From contig NZ_JAUSYV010000001.1 of assembly GCF_030817055.1 (NCBI RefSeq), forward strand, positions 3,186,001-3,250,000: a stretch of DNA of 64,000 nt. The letters run 5' to 3'. The translations under genes and the position numbers were made by a program. This stretch comes from Bacillus sp. V2I10 (GTDB lineage: Bacteria; Bacillota; Bacilli; Bacillales; Bacillaceae). Shown piece by piece: positions 42,601 through 50,941 of this stretch. Numbering within the stretch: the stretch's first letter is position 1; every line of letters starts with the position of its first letter. The notes beneath the pieces were generated by a model that did not search any database, was not told where the DNA came from, and worked only from the letters and a program-made list of their open reading frames with translations.

Positions 42601-43119
42601 TTACTTCAGGTGCTGAAGAACTTCTTCCAGGCGGTCCCAAGTTTCGGTGATTCCTTGCATCATGCCCATGTCAATGACGGTCTTGAGGGTCTCCGCCGAC
42701 GCATATTCAGCACGGTTCATCAGCTTCGTCTTGCCGCCGCCCAAATCGATGAATTCCAATGTAACATCAGACGATGGCATGGCATCATTCGTATTGCCTT
42801 CGGCATCCGAGAAGAAATCGACGTAGATGATCTTCTCAGGCTCGATAATCTCCTTATAAACCCCTTTTCCCCAAGATTCCATACCGAAAAATTCACCTTG
42901 GTTTTGATCGACGCACTTCATGCAGTAGTGCCAAACGCCGCCCGACCGGAAATCCACGTTGCATACAGGAAGCTCCCAGCCTCTGGGCCCCCACCAGCGT
43001 TTGAGATGCTCGGGGTCTTTAAACATATTGAACACGAGGTCGCGCGGCGCATCGAAAATCCGCTCCAGCACAAGTACCCGATCGTTCTCCACCCTTGAAA
43101 TCATAGTGTTGTTGGACAT
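42601..43119 (-). CDS. SRPBCC (AHSA1-type) protein (cassette 2)
   Basis: About 172 residues. LVLERIFDAPRDLVFNMFKD, HLKRWWGPRGWELPVCNVD, GGVWHYCMK and a C-terminal TWDRLEEVLQHLK define the AHSA1 fold. It is not the direct counterpart of either SRPBCC protein in cassette 1, and its GC content is higher than its neighbours. The start 43119 (MSNNTMISR) has GGGAGG at proper distance; the more upstream ATG is too close. Last gene of the cassette. Confidence 0.88.
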   Translation of the reverse strand: MSNNTMISRVENDRVLVLERIFDAPRDLVFNMFKDPEHLKRWWGPRGWELPVCNVDFRSGGVWHYCMKCVDQNQGEFFGMESWGKGVYKEIIEPEKIIYVDFFSDAEGNTNDAMPSSDVTLEFIDLGGGKTKLMNRAEYASAETLKTVIDMGMMQGITETWDRLEEVLQHLK

Positions 43120-43148
43120 TTCCATTCCTCCCAATAATTTTTGTTAAG

Positions 43149-43604
43149 TTATTTCGAATGACTTAATAAAACGGCATTTCGTTTTTTATGGTAAAAAACA
43201 TAGGACCCTGTAATCAAAATGTACCCAATAATGAAAAATACCCAAGGATCACCCACTGCTATAATTGAGTACATGGCACCCGTCAAATCGATGACAAATC
43301 CGGCATAAGCCCATTCCTTAATTCGCGGAAAGCCAGGCATCAGAATCGCTATTACACCTAACAGTTTGGCAACGCCAATAAAGGGAAGAAGGTATGCAGG
43401 GTACCCTAAATGTTTGAATAAAGCAACTGCTTCAGGGGCAGACATTATATCAGGAATAGAACCTAAAAGCATTAATGCTATCAACAGCCCCGTAAAAAAC
43501 CAGTATCCTATTGTAATTTTCTTCAGAGATACCTTATTTCCTTCATTGGTTTGGTCATTCCTAATGAGTTTCCGATCTTCTACAGACGTCAAAAGGTTTT
43601 CCAT
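43149..43604 (-). CDS. DoxX-family protein carrying a foreign N-terminus (cassette 2)
   Basis: 151 residues. From about residue 27 (LKKITIGYWFFTGLLIALML, DIMSAPEAVALFKHLGYPAY, RIKEWAYAGFVIDLTGAMYS) it matches the DoxX protein of cassette 1. The first ~20 residues, MENLLTSVEDRKLIRND, match the start of the cassette-1 SRPBCC gene (TFTSVEDRELIIN), including its upstream GGAGGAATGA leader. A deletion has joined the SRPBCC 5' end in frame to doxX. It has four membrane segments and may still be translated. Confidence 0.88.
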   Translation of the reverse strand: MENLLTSVEDRKLIRNDQTNEGNKVSLKKITIGYWFFTGLLIALMLLGSIPDIMSAPEAVALFKHLGYPAYLLPFIGVAKLLGVIAILMPGFPRIKEWAYAGFVIDLTGAMYSIIAVGDPWVFFIIGYILITGSYVFYHKKRNAVLLSHSK

Positions 43605-43666
43605 GATCTCATTCCTCCAATATCGTTTTTTTAATCTTTGGCAGGACTCCTACTTATCGTCATGGT

Positions 43667-43981
43667 TCAATCCTTTCTTTGTAGGTCCTGCAGGTAATCG
43701 TCAAGGCGGTCAAATCTCTCGTTCCAAATGTTGCGGTAGGACTCTAACCAAGAATCAAGCTCTTTGAACGGCTCGGCCCTCAGCTTGTAGATCCGTCGAT
43801 TGGCGATTGCATTTACCTCGACGATTCCTGCATTACTAAGTACACGAAGATGTTTGGAAGCTTGAGGCTGGTTTAGCCCAAGCCGGTCAGCAATTTCCCC
43901 TACAGTGAGAGGGCCGTCACGCAAGAGTTCGACAATGTGTAGCCGGTTGGGCTCAGCAAGAGCATTCAAAGTTGTTTTCAT
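43667..43981 (-). CDS. ArsR-family repressor (cassette 2)
   Basis: 104 residues, almost identical to the regulator at 21750-22085 through the first 95 (TTLNALAEPNRLHIVELLRD, NQPQASKHLRVLSNAGIVEV, LRAEPFKELDSWLESYRNIW). The ATG at 43981 is used because it corresponds to the cassette-1 start; no Shine-Dalgarno is present, consistent with a leaderless transcript. The longer frame from 44017 runs into the promoter. The C-terminus differs and is slightly shorter. Confidence 0.92.
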   Translation of the reverse strand: MKTTLNALAEPNRLHIVELLRDGPLTVGEIADRLGLNQPQASKHLRVLSNAGIVEVNAIANRRIYKLRAEPFKELDSWLESYRNIWNERFDRLDDYLQDLQRKD

Positions 43982-44017
43982 GAATTGAATATAACCCAAA
44001 AGGAATATTCCTGTCAA
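43982..44017 (-). promoter_or_regulatory. Promoter with operator of cassette 2
   Basis: Minus strand: TTGACA (44017-44012), 18-bp spacer with GGAATATTCC (44011-44002), TATATT (43993-43988), then ATG at 43981. Same architecture as at 21714-21749; conserved operator and spacing support a shared ArsR control. Confidence 0.75.
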
Positions 44018-44071
44018 GGAATATTTAAAATATTTTTTAGCAACGGTTTTCTGATGTTCGATAAAAAAGGA

Positions 44072-44115
44072 TAGAGGACATTAACACCAGGAATTAAAGG
44101 TTCTAATGTCCTCTA
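44072..44115. repeat. 12-bp perfect inverted repeat
   Basis: TAGAGGACATTA and TAATGTCCTCTA separated by 20 bp. It may be a hairpin terminator relic or part of a mobile-element end; no T-run adjoins. Confidence 0.5.
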
Positions 44116-44182
44116 ACAAAAAAGGATTTTATTATTTCCGCTAAGGTTTAAATGTAGAGGTTACAGATATCTTGGGGTTATC

Positions 44183-44217
44183 CGTTATTCAAGAATATGG
44201 CCCGATTGCTGAACAAG
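44183..44217 (+). repeat. Dispersed repeat copy
   Basis: GTTATTCAAGAATATGGCCC then GATTGCTGAACAAG. Confidence 0.75.
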
Positions 44218-44346
44218 AAAATAACCCTGCATGTCAATACAGGATTTTTGATCCAACCTTATTACAAATTATCAATCTTTTTTATAAATCATCAGACTTT
44301 ATTATAAATAATCAACCTTTTTTCAAAATACACATTAACAAAAGGA

Positions 44347-44373
44347 AAGAGACAGAACACACTCCTGTCTCTT
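44347..44373. terminator. Hairpin terminator for the AbrB-like gene
   Basis: AAGAGACAG pairs with CTGTCTCTT around AACACACTC; about 30 bp beyond the minus-strand stop. Confidence 0.65.
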
Positions 44374-44400
44374 AAATATTTTTATTAGTTTCCTCAACAC

Positions 44401-44682
44401 TTATGAATGCACATTGGTTAAAGATATTTCTTTTAATAATTGATCTGCACCATCTGGACTTAAAACCAGTTTTCCATTTGCATAAACCTTGTTTTCATTC
44501 GTAACTTCACCTGTTATTGAACAAGCCATATTCGCACTATACTTCTTGAGAATAATTAAATCCTCGTCAACCAATATTTCAACGGCATCTTTCACATCAA
44601 TATCTAATACTCTTCGTAGTTCAATTGGAATTACAAGCCTTCCTAATTCATCAACCTTACGAACAATCCCAGTACTTTTCAT
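44401..44682 (-). CDS. AbrB/Abh-family transition-state regulator
   Basis: 93 residues, full length. The N-terminal swapped-hairpin domain MKSTGIVRKVDELGRLVIPI, ELRRVLDIDVKDAVEILVDE and LIILKKY is close to Bacillus AbrB. The C-terminal part (CSITGEVTNENKVYANGKLV) is the multimerisation domain. AbrB-type proteins repress post-exponential genes, such as sporulation, antibiotic and competence functions. GGAGGG precedes the ATG. It could be one of several paralogues. Confidence 0.93.
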   Translation of the reverse strand: MKSTGIVRKVDELGRLVIPIELRRVLDIDVKDAVEILVDEDLIILKKYSANMACSITGEVTNENKVYANGKLVLSPDGADQLLKEISLTNVHS

Positions 44683-44700
44683 TATTAATTCCCTCCATCT

Positions 44701-44728
44701 GGATAAGCGCCTTATTGTTGAACAAGCT
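44701..44728 (+). repeat. Dispersed repeat copy
   Basis: GGATAAGCGCCTTATTGTTG then AACAAGC, just upstream of the AbrB-like gene's start. Confidence 0.6.
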
Positions 44729-44935
44729 ATTCTTATATTGCATATTGATTACGAACTACGACATAATCACCAACTGTATATACTACCTTAATAATTGTTA
44801 TAAAATAGATTATATACTTTAGGAGCATTTTTTGTTTCCAAGACAACTCCTCCTAACTCGTGATTCAAAATGTCTGACCTATCATTTTGTTCTGATATTA
44901 AGAATATTTTTTGGATTATTAGGCAACTTATAATC

Positions 44936-45046
44936 ATGAAAACCATACTAAAATACTCATTATTCATACTTTCTATTCTTCTTTGGTGGATACTACTTGG
45001 TATTTACATGTATTACGAGGGTGTCTTTAAATTACTTGAATATTGA
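44936..45046 (+). CDS. 36-residue predicted membrane peptide
   Basis: MKTILKYSLFILSILLWWIL, then LGIYMYYEGVFKLLEY. One long membrane helix with a basic N-terminus. A weak AGGCAAC lies 9 nt before the ATG. Such size and pattern fit small membrane proteins or type-I-toxin-like peptides, but no antitoxin RNA is evident. Uncertain. Confidence 0.35.
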   Translation: MKTILKYSLFILSILLWWILLGIYMYYEGVFKLLEY

Positions 45047-45220
45047 ACTTTCATTTTTTTTCGTTAAATAATCGAATTGTGTATTAGCCTTCTGCATTTT
45101 TCCAATTTATATCTGAAACATACACAGTGATTTTTTCACATTCTGTATTCTAAAGTCGGGGAAAGCCAAGTCCATCCTATTTCATCTCTTATTTTTCCTT
45201 TTTACTGTCTAGACCCTATA
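45047..45220. other. Intergenic, nothing recognised
   Basis: AT-rich, no coding or structured signals noted. Confidence 0.4.
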
Positions 45221-45500
45221 TTATCTTTCTAACGCTGCGCTATGTTGAACCTTGCTAGGAAAAGACTCATATTCAGCTTTATTTTCTATTTTCTCAGCTT
45301 CTTGCTTTTTTAATTGATCGTTCCAATCTTTCAGTTCTGGAATCCGATTCCAACCTGTCCTCATTAACTAAGGTTTTCATTGTTTCAATAAATTCCAAAC
45401 CCCCTTTATCGTTTTCAATTGCAAGAACCCATTTATCAATTTTATACCCTTCTTGTGCAGCTTCTATATGAGCAGTAGCGTATTGTCTTTGGCCTAAACC
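45221..45500 (-). pseudogene. Plasmid/ICE Toprim-domain protein fragment
   Basis: Reads GQRQYATAHIEAAQEGYKID, KWVLAIENDKGGLEFIETMK, then after a frameshift near 45345 WNRIPELKDWNDQLKKQEAE and KIENKAEYESFPSKVQHSAA to a stop. The NDKGG acidic strand and KDWNDxLK motif are those of Toprim domains in relaxase- or primase-type plasmid proteins (DUF3991/Toprim-like). The N-terminal part is missing. It is evidence of a former plasmid or integrative element. Confidence 0.55.
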
Positions 45501-45646
45501 GCTTCATACATTTTCGTTTTCAAGCCCTTTGTCGTTTTTATTAATTGGTATGCTTTTTTTATTAATTTAAAATGGTTTATTGTTATTTTTTTGTTGTTTT
45601 ATAACAAAACAATGCGTTAACCCAGTTGATTAATTATAGCCCCCTA
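45501..45646. other. Intergenic, nothing recognised
   Basis: AT-rich spacer ahead of a dispersed repeat pair. Confidence 0.3.
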
Positions 45647-45760
45647 ATCCTGCCCAAGTCTTTAATAAGGAAAAACGATTACCTTGTGCAGCAATCGCCC
45701 CCGATTGTTGAATATCATTTATGTTGTCTTATCGAAGAAAAGCGCCCGATTGTTGAAGAT
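45647..45760 (+). repeat. Pair of dispersed repeat units
   Basis: CGATTaccttgtgcagcAATCG hairpin plus CCCCGATTGTTGAATATC, then CATTTATGTTGTCTTATC and GCGCCCGATTGTTGAAGATC. A further CGCCCCCGTTTTAGC tail lies at about 45808. Confidence 0.9.
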
Positions 45761-45951
45761 CTTAATATTAAAGAATCAATATTTAGTACTATTTCTTCTT
45801 GAACTAACGCCCCCGTTTTAGCTAAAGAAATGATTAGTTCTTAACCTCATCAATACTTGTGAACGAGCATGTCCTTGAATTTCTTTATCTCGCGGGGTTA
45901 CATTTCATCTTTAAATTGTTTCTTATTGAACCTACCCCGTCGTTAGCACCA

Positions 45952-45979
45952 TAAAAAAAGGAGTTGCCGCAGCAACCCT
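45952..45979 (-). terminator. Rho-independent terminator of nitroreductase gene
   Basis: Minus strand GGTTGCTGCGGCAACTCC then TTTTTTT. Confidence 0.75.
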
Positions 45980-46047
45980 CATTCTTTAGACTCAAGCCAT
46001 CCGTTAGCGAAACATGTCCCCTGATGCTGAGAAATATCATCTTAAGT

Positions 46048-46719
46048 TTATCGCCACTCAACAATCTCATTAAGATTTTGTCTTGTTTTCGGACGTTTGG
46101 GATCCTCTTGCCGATATCCGAAGGCGACCATACAGGCTACACCGAAATCGTTGGCATTAATGATACCCTCATTTTGTAAAATAGCGGTCACCTGCTTTTT
46201 ATCAAAACCTTCGATCGGACAGGAATCAATACCGATTTGAGCCGCGGCTGTCATCATGTTTCCCAATGCTATATATGTTTGTTTGCTTGCCCATTCAAAA
46301 ATGAGACGGTCATTATCTTCGAGTTCTCTTTCTACGAAGAATTTGTAGAAACCGGAAAGACCTTGCACAACTTCTTCAGGCATATGATGAATGTCTTTCA
46401 TCATTTTGATCACGTGAACCGAATCATGCCTTAAGCCTTCTTTTCTTCTGGCCAATATAACTACAAAATGGCTGGCAGTGGGCAGTTGTCCCTGGGCACC
46501 GCCGGATACAGGTTTTAATTTTTCGCGAAGCGCTGCATCCTGGATCACGACAAACTTCCACGGCTCGAACCCAAATGAACTTGGAGACAATCTTCCTGTC
46601 TCCAAAATAAAGTGAAAATCTTCATCCGAAACCTTTTTGTTGGTATCAAATGCCTTGCAAGCATGTCTGAACTGGTAAGCTTTTAAAATTTCTTGTTTTT
46701 TACTCTCCGTTCCTATCAT
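46048..46719 (-). CDS. Nitroreductase-family FMN oxidoreductase (YfkO/NfsB-like)
   Basis: 223 residues. YQFRHACKAFDTNKKVSDED, TGRLSPSSFGFEPWKFVVIQ (FMN-binding and substrate loop), ASKQTYIALGNMMTAAAQIG and DSCPIEGFDKKQV match NAD(P)H-dependent nitroreductases that act as homodimers with FMN, reducing nitroaromatics and quinones. AAGGTTG upstream is a modest site. Single gene with its own terminator. Confidence 0.9.
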   Translation of the reverse strand: MIGTESKKQEILKAYQFRHACKAFDTNKKVSDEDFHFILETGRLSPSSFGFEPWKFVVIQDAALREKLKPVSGGAQGQLPTASHFVVILARRKEGLRHDSVHVIKMMKDIHHMPEEVVQGLSGFYKFFVERELEDNDRLIFEWASKQTYIALGNMMTAAAQIGIDSCPIEGFDKKQVTAILQNEGIINANDFGVACMVAFGYRQEDPKRPKTRQNLNEIVEWR

Positions 46720-47223
46720 GTGGAATCAACCTTCCTTTCTGTTTTTTTGTAAACAGATTTTTCGGACAATCACCGGATTTCTATTTACTCTGTTTGATAA
46801 CAGATTTGCTGTTAGCATAACCAATTTTTGGATTGATGTCCATTAAAGCCTCTTCTCATTAACTAGCTTCTTATACTAAACTCCCCGTTAATTGAATACT
46901 TTTAGTTCGATTTTACTTACGAATAATTCCTTCTCTTATTCAAGAATATGGCCCTTTAATTGAACAAGAAAAGAAAAGTGCCTTAGCTGATATTTTATTG
47001 TAAACTTTTGGCATACGCTGCCTTTAATTGCTCACGTAAATCCTAATTCTCATGCTCTAATCGCTTCACTTAGTTGTAAATACTCCGGCAATGATTAAAA
47101 TAACATCCGGTGTGTATATATAGGGCATTATTGATCCTAAACCCAACATAAAAAATGGCTTTTACGATGCTTTGATTTAACTTTTTCCAATTGAATGTCA
47201 TGTTATCACTTGCCAAAAGCATA
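46720..47223. other. Intergenic 0.5 kb with one repeat
   Basis: A long-leader dispersed repeat (46908-46970) lies at left. The rest contains fragments without a usable frame. Confidence 0.4.
46908..46970 (+). repeat. Dispersed repeat, long-leader form
   Basis: TCGATTTTACTTACGAATAA, TCTTATTCAAGAATATGGCC, CTTTAATTGAACAAG. Same form as 15122 and 26459 but with the CCCTTTA tail. Confidence 0.75.
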
Positions 47224-47256
47224 ATAAAAACACCGTGAAGTACGGTGTTTTTATTT
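47224..47256 (-). terminator. Terminator for the bgl operon/small ORF
   Basis: AAAAACACCGT and ACGGTGTTTTT form a stem with short GAAGT loop; lies immediately after the small ORF and about 140 bp after the glucosidase stop. Confidence 0.8.
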
Positions 47257-47374
47257 AACCTGGATCGTTCTCATCAAGAGATAAAGTTGTTATTTCCGTG
47301 TAATCGCCTTTATCAATCTCTTCTTTAGTAGCGTCTCTTTTTAATTCATCTTTGTGTATTAATTCCTTCAGCAA
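47255..47374 (-). CDS. Short ORF or gene tail downstream of the glucosidase gene
   Basis: 39 codons from a TTG: LKELIHKDELKRDATKEEID then KGDYTEITTLSLDENDPG, followed by a terminator. The last 15 codons plus hairpin have a close copy at 13082-13162. The TTG has no good ribosome-binding site, so it may be only the 3' end of a lost gene attached to the operon's terminator. Confidence 0.35.
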   Translation of the reverse strand: MLKELIHKDELKRDATKEEIDKGDYTEITTLSLDENDPG

Positions 47375-47392
47375 ATGTTCAAAACAGCTTCC

Positions 47393-48862
47393 TTATTTAA
47401 CATACTCTTCCATTTCCAGTTTTTCTCCATTCGATGCAATCACTTCTTTGTACCAGTCAAATGAATCTTTCTTAAATCGCTTCATTGATCCGTTTCCTTC
47501 ATTGTCACGGTCCACGTAAATCATGCCGTACCGCTTTTTCATCTCGCCTGTTGTAAAGGATACGATATCGATAATTCCCCATGGCGTGTAGCCCATTAAA
47601 TCAACGCCGTCATACGTTACGGCTTTTTCCATTGCTTCAATGTGAGACTTTAAATAGTTGATTCTTGTAGCGTCATGAATCGAGCCGTTTTCTTCCAGTT
47701 TATCTACAGCACCGAATCCATTTTCTACAATAAACAATGGAATTTGATAGCGATCATAAAAGCGATTTAATGTGTAGCGTAAGCCGGTCGGGTCAATTGC
47801 CCAGCCCCAGTCACTCGATTTGATATATGGATTTTCTACACCATTTGGCAATCCGCCGTTCACAATATTACCCAGGTTTTCGTTTTGCACATCACTTTTA
47901 ACCGTTGTTGACATGTAATAGCTGAAGCCTAAATAATCAACTGTTCCATTTCGCAAGATGTCTTCATCGCCGTCTTCAAATGGAATCGAGTAGCCTTCTC
48001 GTTCAAATTCTTTCAAAGCGTAGCTTGGGTAGTAGCCGCGAACATGTACATCAGGGAAAAAGTAGCGCTGTCTCATCATTTCTTCCGCCAGCATCACATC
48101 TTCAGGGTTTGATGAATACGGATAAATCGGCACATGCGACACCATGGCCCCGATCTGGAAATCCGGGTTGATTTCTTTTCCTTTTGATACCGCCAATGCA
48201 CTTGCCAGCAATTCGTGGTGCCCCGCCTGGTACATCACTTCTTTCGCATTCTCGTTTTCGCGGACAACAACGCCCGAGTTCGTCCATAAAAACAGCGGAT
48301 TGTTTACATCCATTTTGTTGTTGATTTCGTTAAAGGTCATCCAGTACTTTACTTTATCTTTATAGCGTTTAAAGCAAACTTCAGCGAACCGAGCGAAAAA
48401 GTCGACTACCTTTCTGTTTCTGAAACCGCCGTATTCTCGCGCTAAATGGAGAGGCATTTCAAAGTGGGACAGCGTAATTACCGGCTCAATGCCATGCTTC
48501 AGCAATTCATCAAAGACGTTGTCATAAAACTGAAGCCCTTCTTCGTTCGGTTCAGCTTCATCTCCTTTAGGAAAAATTCTGCTCCAGCCGATCGATGTTC
48601 TCAAGCACTTTAAGCCCATTTCAGCAAACAAAGCGATATCTTCTTTATATTTATGATAGAAATCAATTGCTTCGTGGTTCGGATAAAATTCGTTTTCTCC
48701 AATTGTTTCGGTGATTTTTCTTGGCACGCCATGCGCACCTGCTGTCATCACGTCCACGACGCTTGGTCCTTTACCGCCTTGATTCCATCCGCCTTCAAAT
48801 TGATGAGCAGCCAAAGCACCGCCCCATAAAAAATCATCTGGTAATTTCGCTATTTTCGCCAT
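47393..48862 (-). CDS. 6-phospho-beta-glucosidase (GH1)
   Basis: 489 residues, full length. FLWGGALAAHQFEGGWNQGG at the start, YWMTFNEINNKMDVNNP with the acid/base Glu, and PLFIVENGFGAVDKLEENG with the nucleophile Glu. It hydrolyses 6-phospho-beta-glucosides delivered by the PTS to glucose-6-phosphate plus aglycone or glucose. GGAGG precedes the ATG, 13 bp after the PTS gene, so they form one operon. Confidence 0.95.
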   Translation of the reverse strand: MAKIAKLPDDFLWGGALAAHQFEGGWNQGGKGPSVVDVMTAGAHGVPRKITETIGENEFYPNHEAIDFYHKYKEDIALFAEMGLKCLRTSIGWSRIFPKGDEAEPNEEGLQFYDNVFDELLKHGIEPVITLSHFEMPLHLAREYGGFRNRKVVDFFARFAEVCFKRYKDKVKYWMTFNEINNKMDVNNPLFLWTNSGVVVRENENAKEVMYQAGHHELLASALAVSKGKEINPDFQIGAMVSHVPIYPYSSNPEDVMLAEEMMRQRYFFPDVHVRGYYPSYALKEFEREGYSIPFEDGDEDILRNGTVDYLGFSYYMSTTVKSDVQNENLGNIVNGGLPNGVENPYIKSSDWGWAIDPTGLRYTLNRFYDRYQIPLFIVENGFGAVDKLEENGSIHDATRINYLKSHIEAMEKAVTYDGVDLMGYTPWGIIDIVSFTTGEMKKRYGMIYVDRDNEGNGSMKRFKKDSFDWYKEVIASNGEKLEMEEYVK

Positions 48863-48875
48863 TATTTCGTCCTCC

Positions 48876-50771
48876 TTATTTTACAACTGTCATCATTTTC
48901 TGATGCAATACACTTTCATCAATATCTTCCATGATCACTTCTTCATAAGCTGCTGAATTAGTCATGATGACTGGTGTGATTGTTTGTAATCCTTGATTTT
49001 GAATGAATTCTTGGTCAAATTCGATTAGAAAATCTCCTTTTTTGAATTCATCCCCTTCTTTTACATTCAAACCAAAAGGTATTCCATCCAATTTAACCGT
49101 ATCCAATCCAATGTGCACGAGCAGTTCTACACCTGTTTTTGAACGCAAGCCGATTGCATGCTTTGTCGGCGCGACCATGACGACAGTTCCGTCAAAAGGT
49201 CCATACACTTTGTTGTCTGATGGCAGAATGGCAAAGCCTTCTCCCATTGCGCCAGAGCTAAATACTTCATCCGGGACTTCTGAAAGAGGAACGACCTTGC
49301 CGCTTAATGGCGCGTGTACTGCTTCTTCATTCATTTGAGAAACAGGAATGCCGCTTTTTCCTTGCGCTTCTTCTATATTGTCTCCGCCTGCTTCTTTCGC
49401 TTTATCTTCTCCATATCCGAAAAGCTGGATTAAAACAACTGGAAGAACAATGGCAATGGCAGATCCCAGCAAAATGCCCCAAATCGACATTGGATAATCT
49501 GCATTTATGCCGTTTACAATGGTGAGCGGCCCTGGCAGCCCAGCGTATGCAAAATAATAGGGATTAAAGAAACTTGCTGCGATGGCGCCAATCGCACCGG
49601 AGACGCAGCCGAAAATAAACGGCTTCTTAAATCGCAGCGTCACCCCATAAATGGCTGGCTCTGTAATGCCGAATAATCCGGTAATACCTGCAGAAACGCC
49701 GACTTTTCGTGTTTCCTGGCTTTTTGTTTTTAAAACAACACCTAGTACCGCTCCAACTTGTGCGATAACGGCGATCGTTTGATACGCCTGGAATGAATCC
49801 CGGCCATATAAATCATAATTCGCTAATACCATAGGTGTGATTCCCCAATGCACACCAAAAATAACAATGACTTGCCAGAATGCGCCGATGATCGCTCCAG
49901 CCAAAGCAGGTGCGTTTTCTGCCAAGAAGTTGTATCCGTTTGCAATTCCATTTGCACCCATTGTTGTAATAGGACCGATTAAGGCAATCGTTAAAGGCAC
50001 CATGATGACCATACATAATAATGGAACAAATAACGGCCTAATGACTTCGTTCATTCTCTTGTTTAATAATCTTTCAAGATAAGACAAAATCCACACTAAA
50101 AATAGCGGAGGCAGAACAGAAGACGTATATGTCGTTTTAGTTAAAGCAAGCCCTAAAAACGAAATATTGTTTCCTTCTGCAATTTGTGCTGCCATTTCTG
50201 CCCATGTCGGACTCACTAACGCAGCACAACATGCGACTGCGATATATGTATTTGTTTTAAAGTGCTTTGATGCAGTAATCGCAATGAAAATCGGCAAAAA
50301 TGTAAATGGCGACCAAGAGATAAAACTTAAAACCTGATAAGTCCCTGTTTCGGCAAAGCTGTCAAACAGTAAATTAATTAAGATTAACACCCCTTGCAAA
50401 ATACCTGCGGCAGCTAAAATGTAAATAAAAGGTGCAAACACTGCCGACATCGTTGCAATAACGCGGTTTACGATCGTTCCTTTGTTTTCACTTTCTACAT
50501 CAGAGGTTTCAATATTGACCAAATTTGAAAACTCTTCATACACTTCCCCTACATGCTGCCCAATGACAACCTGAAACTGACCGCTGTTTTCTACTACGGT
50601 AATAACACCAGGCATTGACGATACTTGTTCCTTCGCTTTTGGATTAGAGCGTTTTAGCACCAATCGAAGTCTTGTAGCACAACGTGTAGCTCCAATCACA
50701 TTCTCTTCTCCGCCAACTGCTTCTAAAATACCTGCTGCAAGCTTAGAATAATCCCTCACTTTTCCCGACAA
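48876..50771 (-). CDS. bglP: Beta-glucoside-specific PTS enzyme IIBCA (BglP/BglF type)
   Basis: 631 residues with domain order B-C-A. IIB: VIGATRCATRLRLVLKRSNP, with the phosphorylated Cys near residue 31. IIC: about 10 membrane helices (~100-470), with SPFTFLPIFIAITASKHFKT and GITEPAIYGVTL. IIA: KVYGPFDGTVVMVAPTKHAI and LLVHIGLDTVKLDGIPF with the phosphorylated His. It imports and phosphorylates aryl- or beta-glucosides. TTG start with AGGGGG upstream. No antiterminator hairpin of LicT/BglG type was seen; control is by the divergent GntR regulator. Confidence 0.93.
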   Translation of the reverse strand: MSGKVRDYSKLAAGILEAVGGEENVIGATRCATRLRLVLKRSNPKAKEQVSSMPGVITVVENSGQFQVVIGQHVGEVYEEFSNLVNIETSDVESENKGTIVNRVIATMSAVFAPFIYILAAAGILQGVLILINLLFDSFAETGTYQVLSFISWSPFTFLPIFIAITASKHFKTNTYIAVACCAALVSPTWAEMAAQIAEGNNISFLGLALTKTTYTSSVLPPLFLVWILSYLERLLNKRMNEVIRPLFVPLLCMVIMVPLTIALIGPITTMGANGIANGYNFLAENAPALAGAIIGAFWQVIVIFGVHWGITPMVLANYDLYGRDSFQAYQTIAVIAQVGAVLGVVLKTKSQETRKVGVSAGITGLFGITEPAIYGVTLRFKKPFIFGCVSGAIGAIAASFFNPYYFAYAGLPGPLTIVNGINADYPMSIWGILLGSAIAIVLPVVLIQLFGYGEDKAKEAGGDNIEEAQGKSGIPVSQMNEEAVHAPLSGKVVPLSEVPDEVFSSGAMGEGFAILPSDNKVYGPFDGTVVMVAPTKHAIGLRSKTGVELLVHIGLDTVKLDGIPFGLNVKEGDEFKKGDFLIEFDQEFIQNQGLQTITPVIMTNSAAYEEVIMEDIDESVLHQKMMTVVK

Positions 50772-50803
50772 TTTAAAACCCCCTAATAACTTTGAATATT
50801 CAC

Positions 50804-50832
50804 ATTATAATTGTACCGGTATAATTAATCAA
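50804..50832 (-). promoter_or_regulatory. bgl promoter with operator in the spacer
   Basis: Minus strand: -35 TTGATT (50832-50827), 17-bp spacer, -10 TATAAT (50809-50804). The spacer and flanks contain the near-palindrome TTGTACCGGTATAA (50811-50824), a GntR/UTRA-type site, so repressor binding would block RNA polymerase directly. Confidence 0.75.
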
Positions 50833-50941
50833 TAAATAAATAAAATATTTATACGGTGTTAATTTAATTGGATAAGCTTTGATTTAATTTATGCTATAAT
50901 GCTCATAAAGATTGAAATAAGCGAATGAATGAGGATTGTAT

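Noticed and set aside
26459..45760. Possible CRISPR array from regularly spaced repeats
   Set aside because: Units are scattered over 60 kb with genes between them, linkers are conserved rather than unique, and no cas gene is present.
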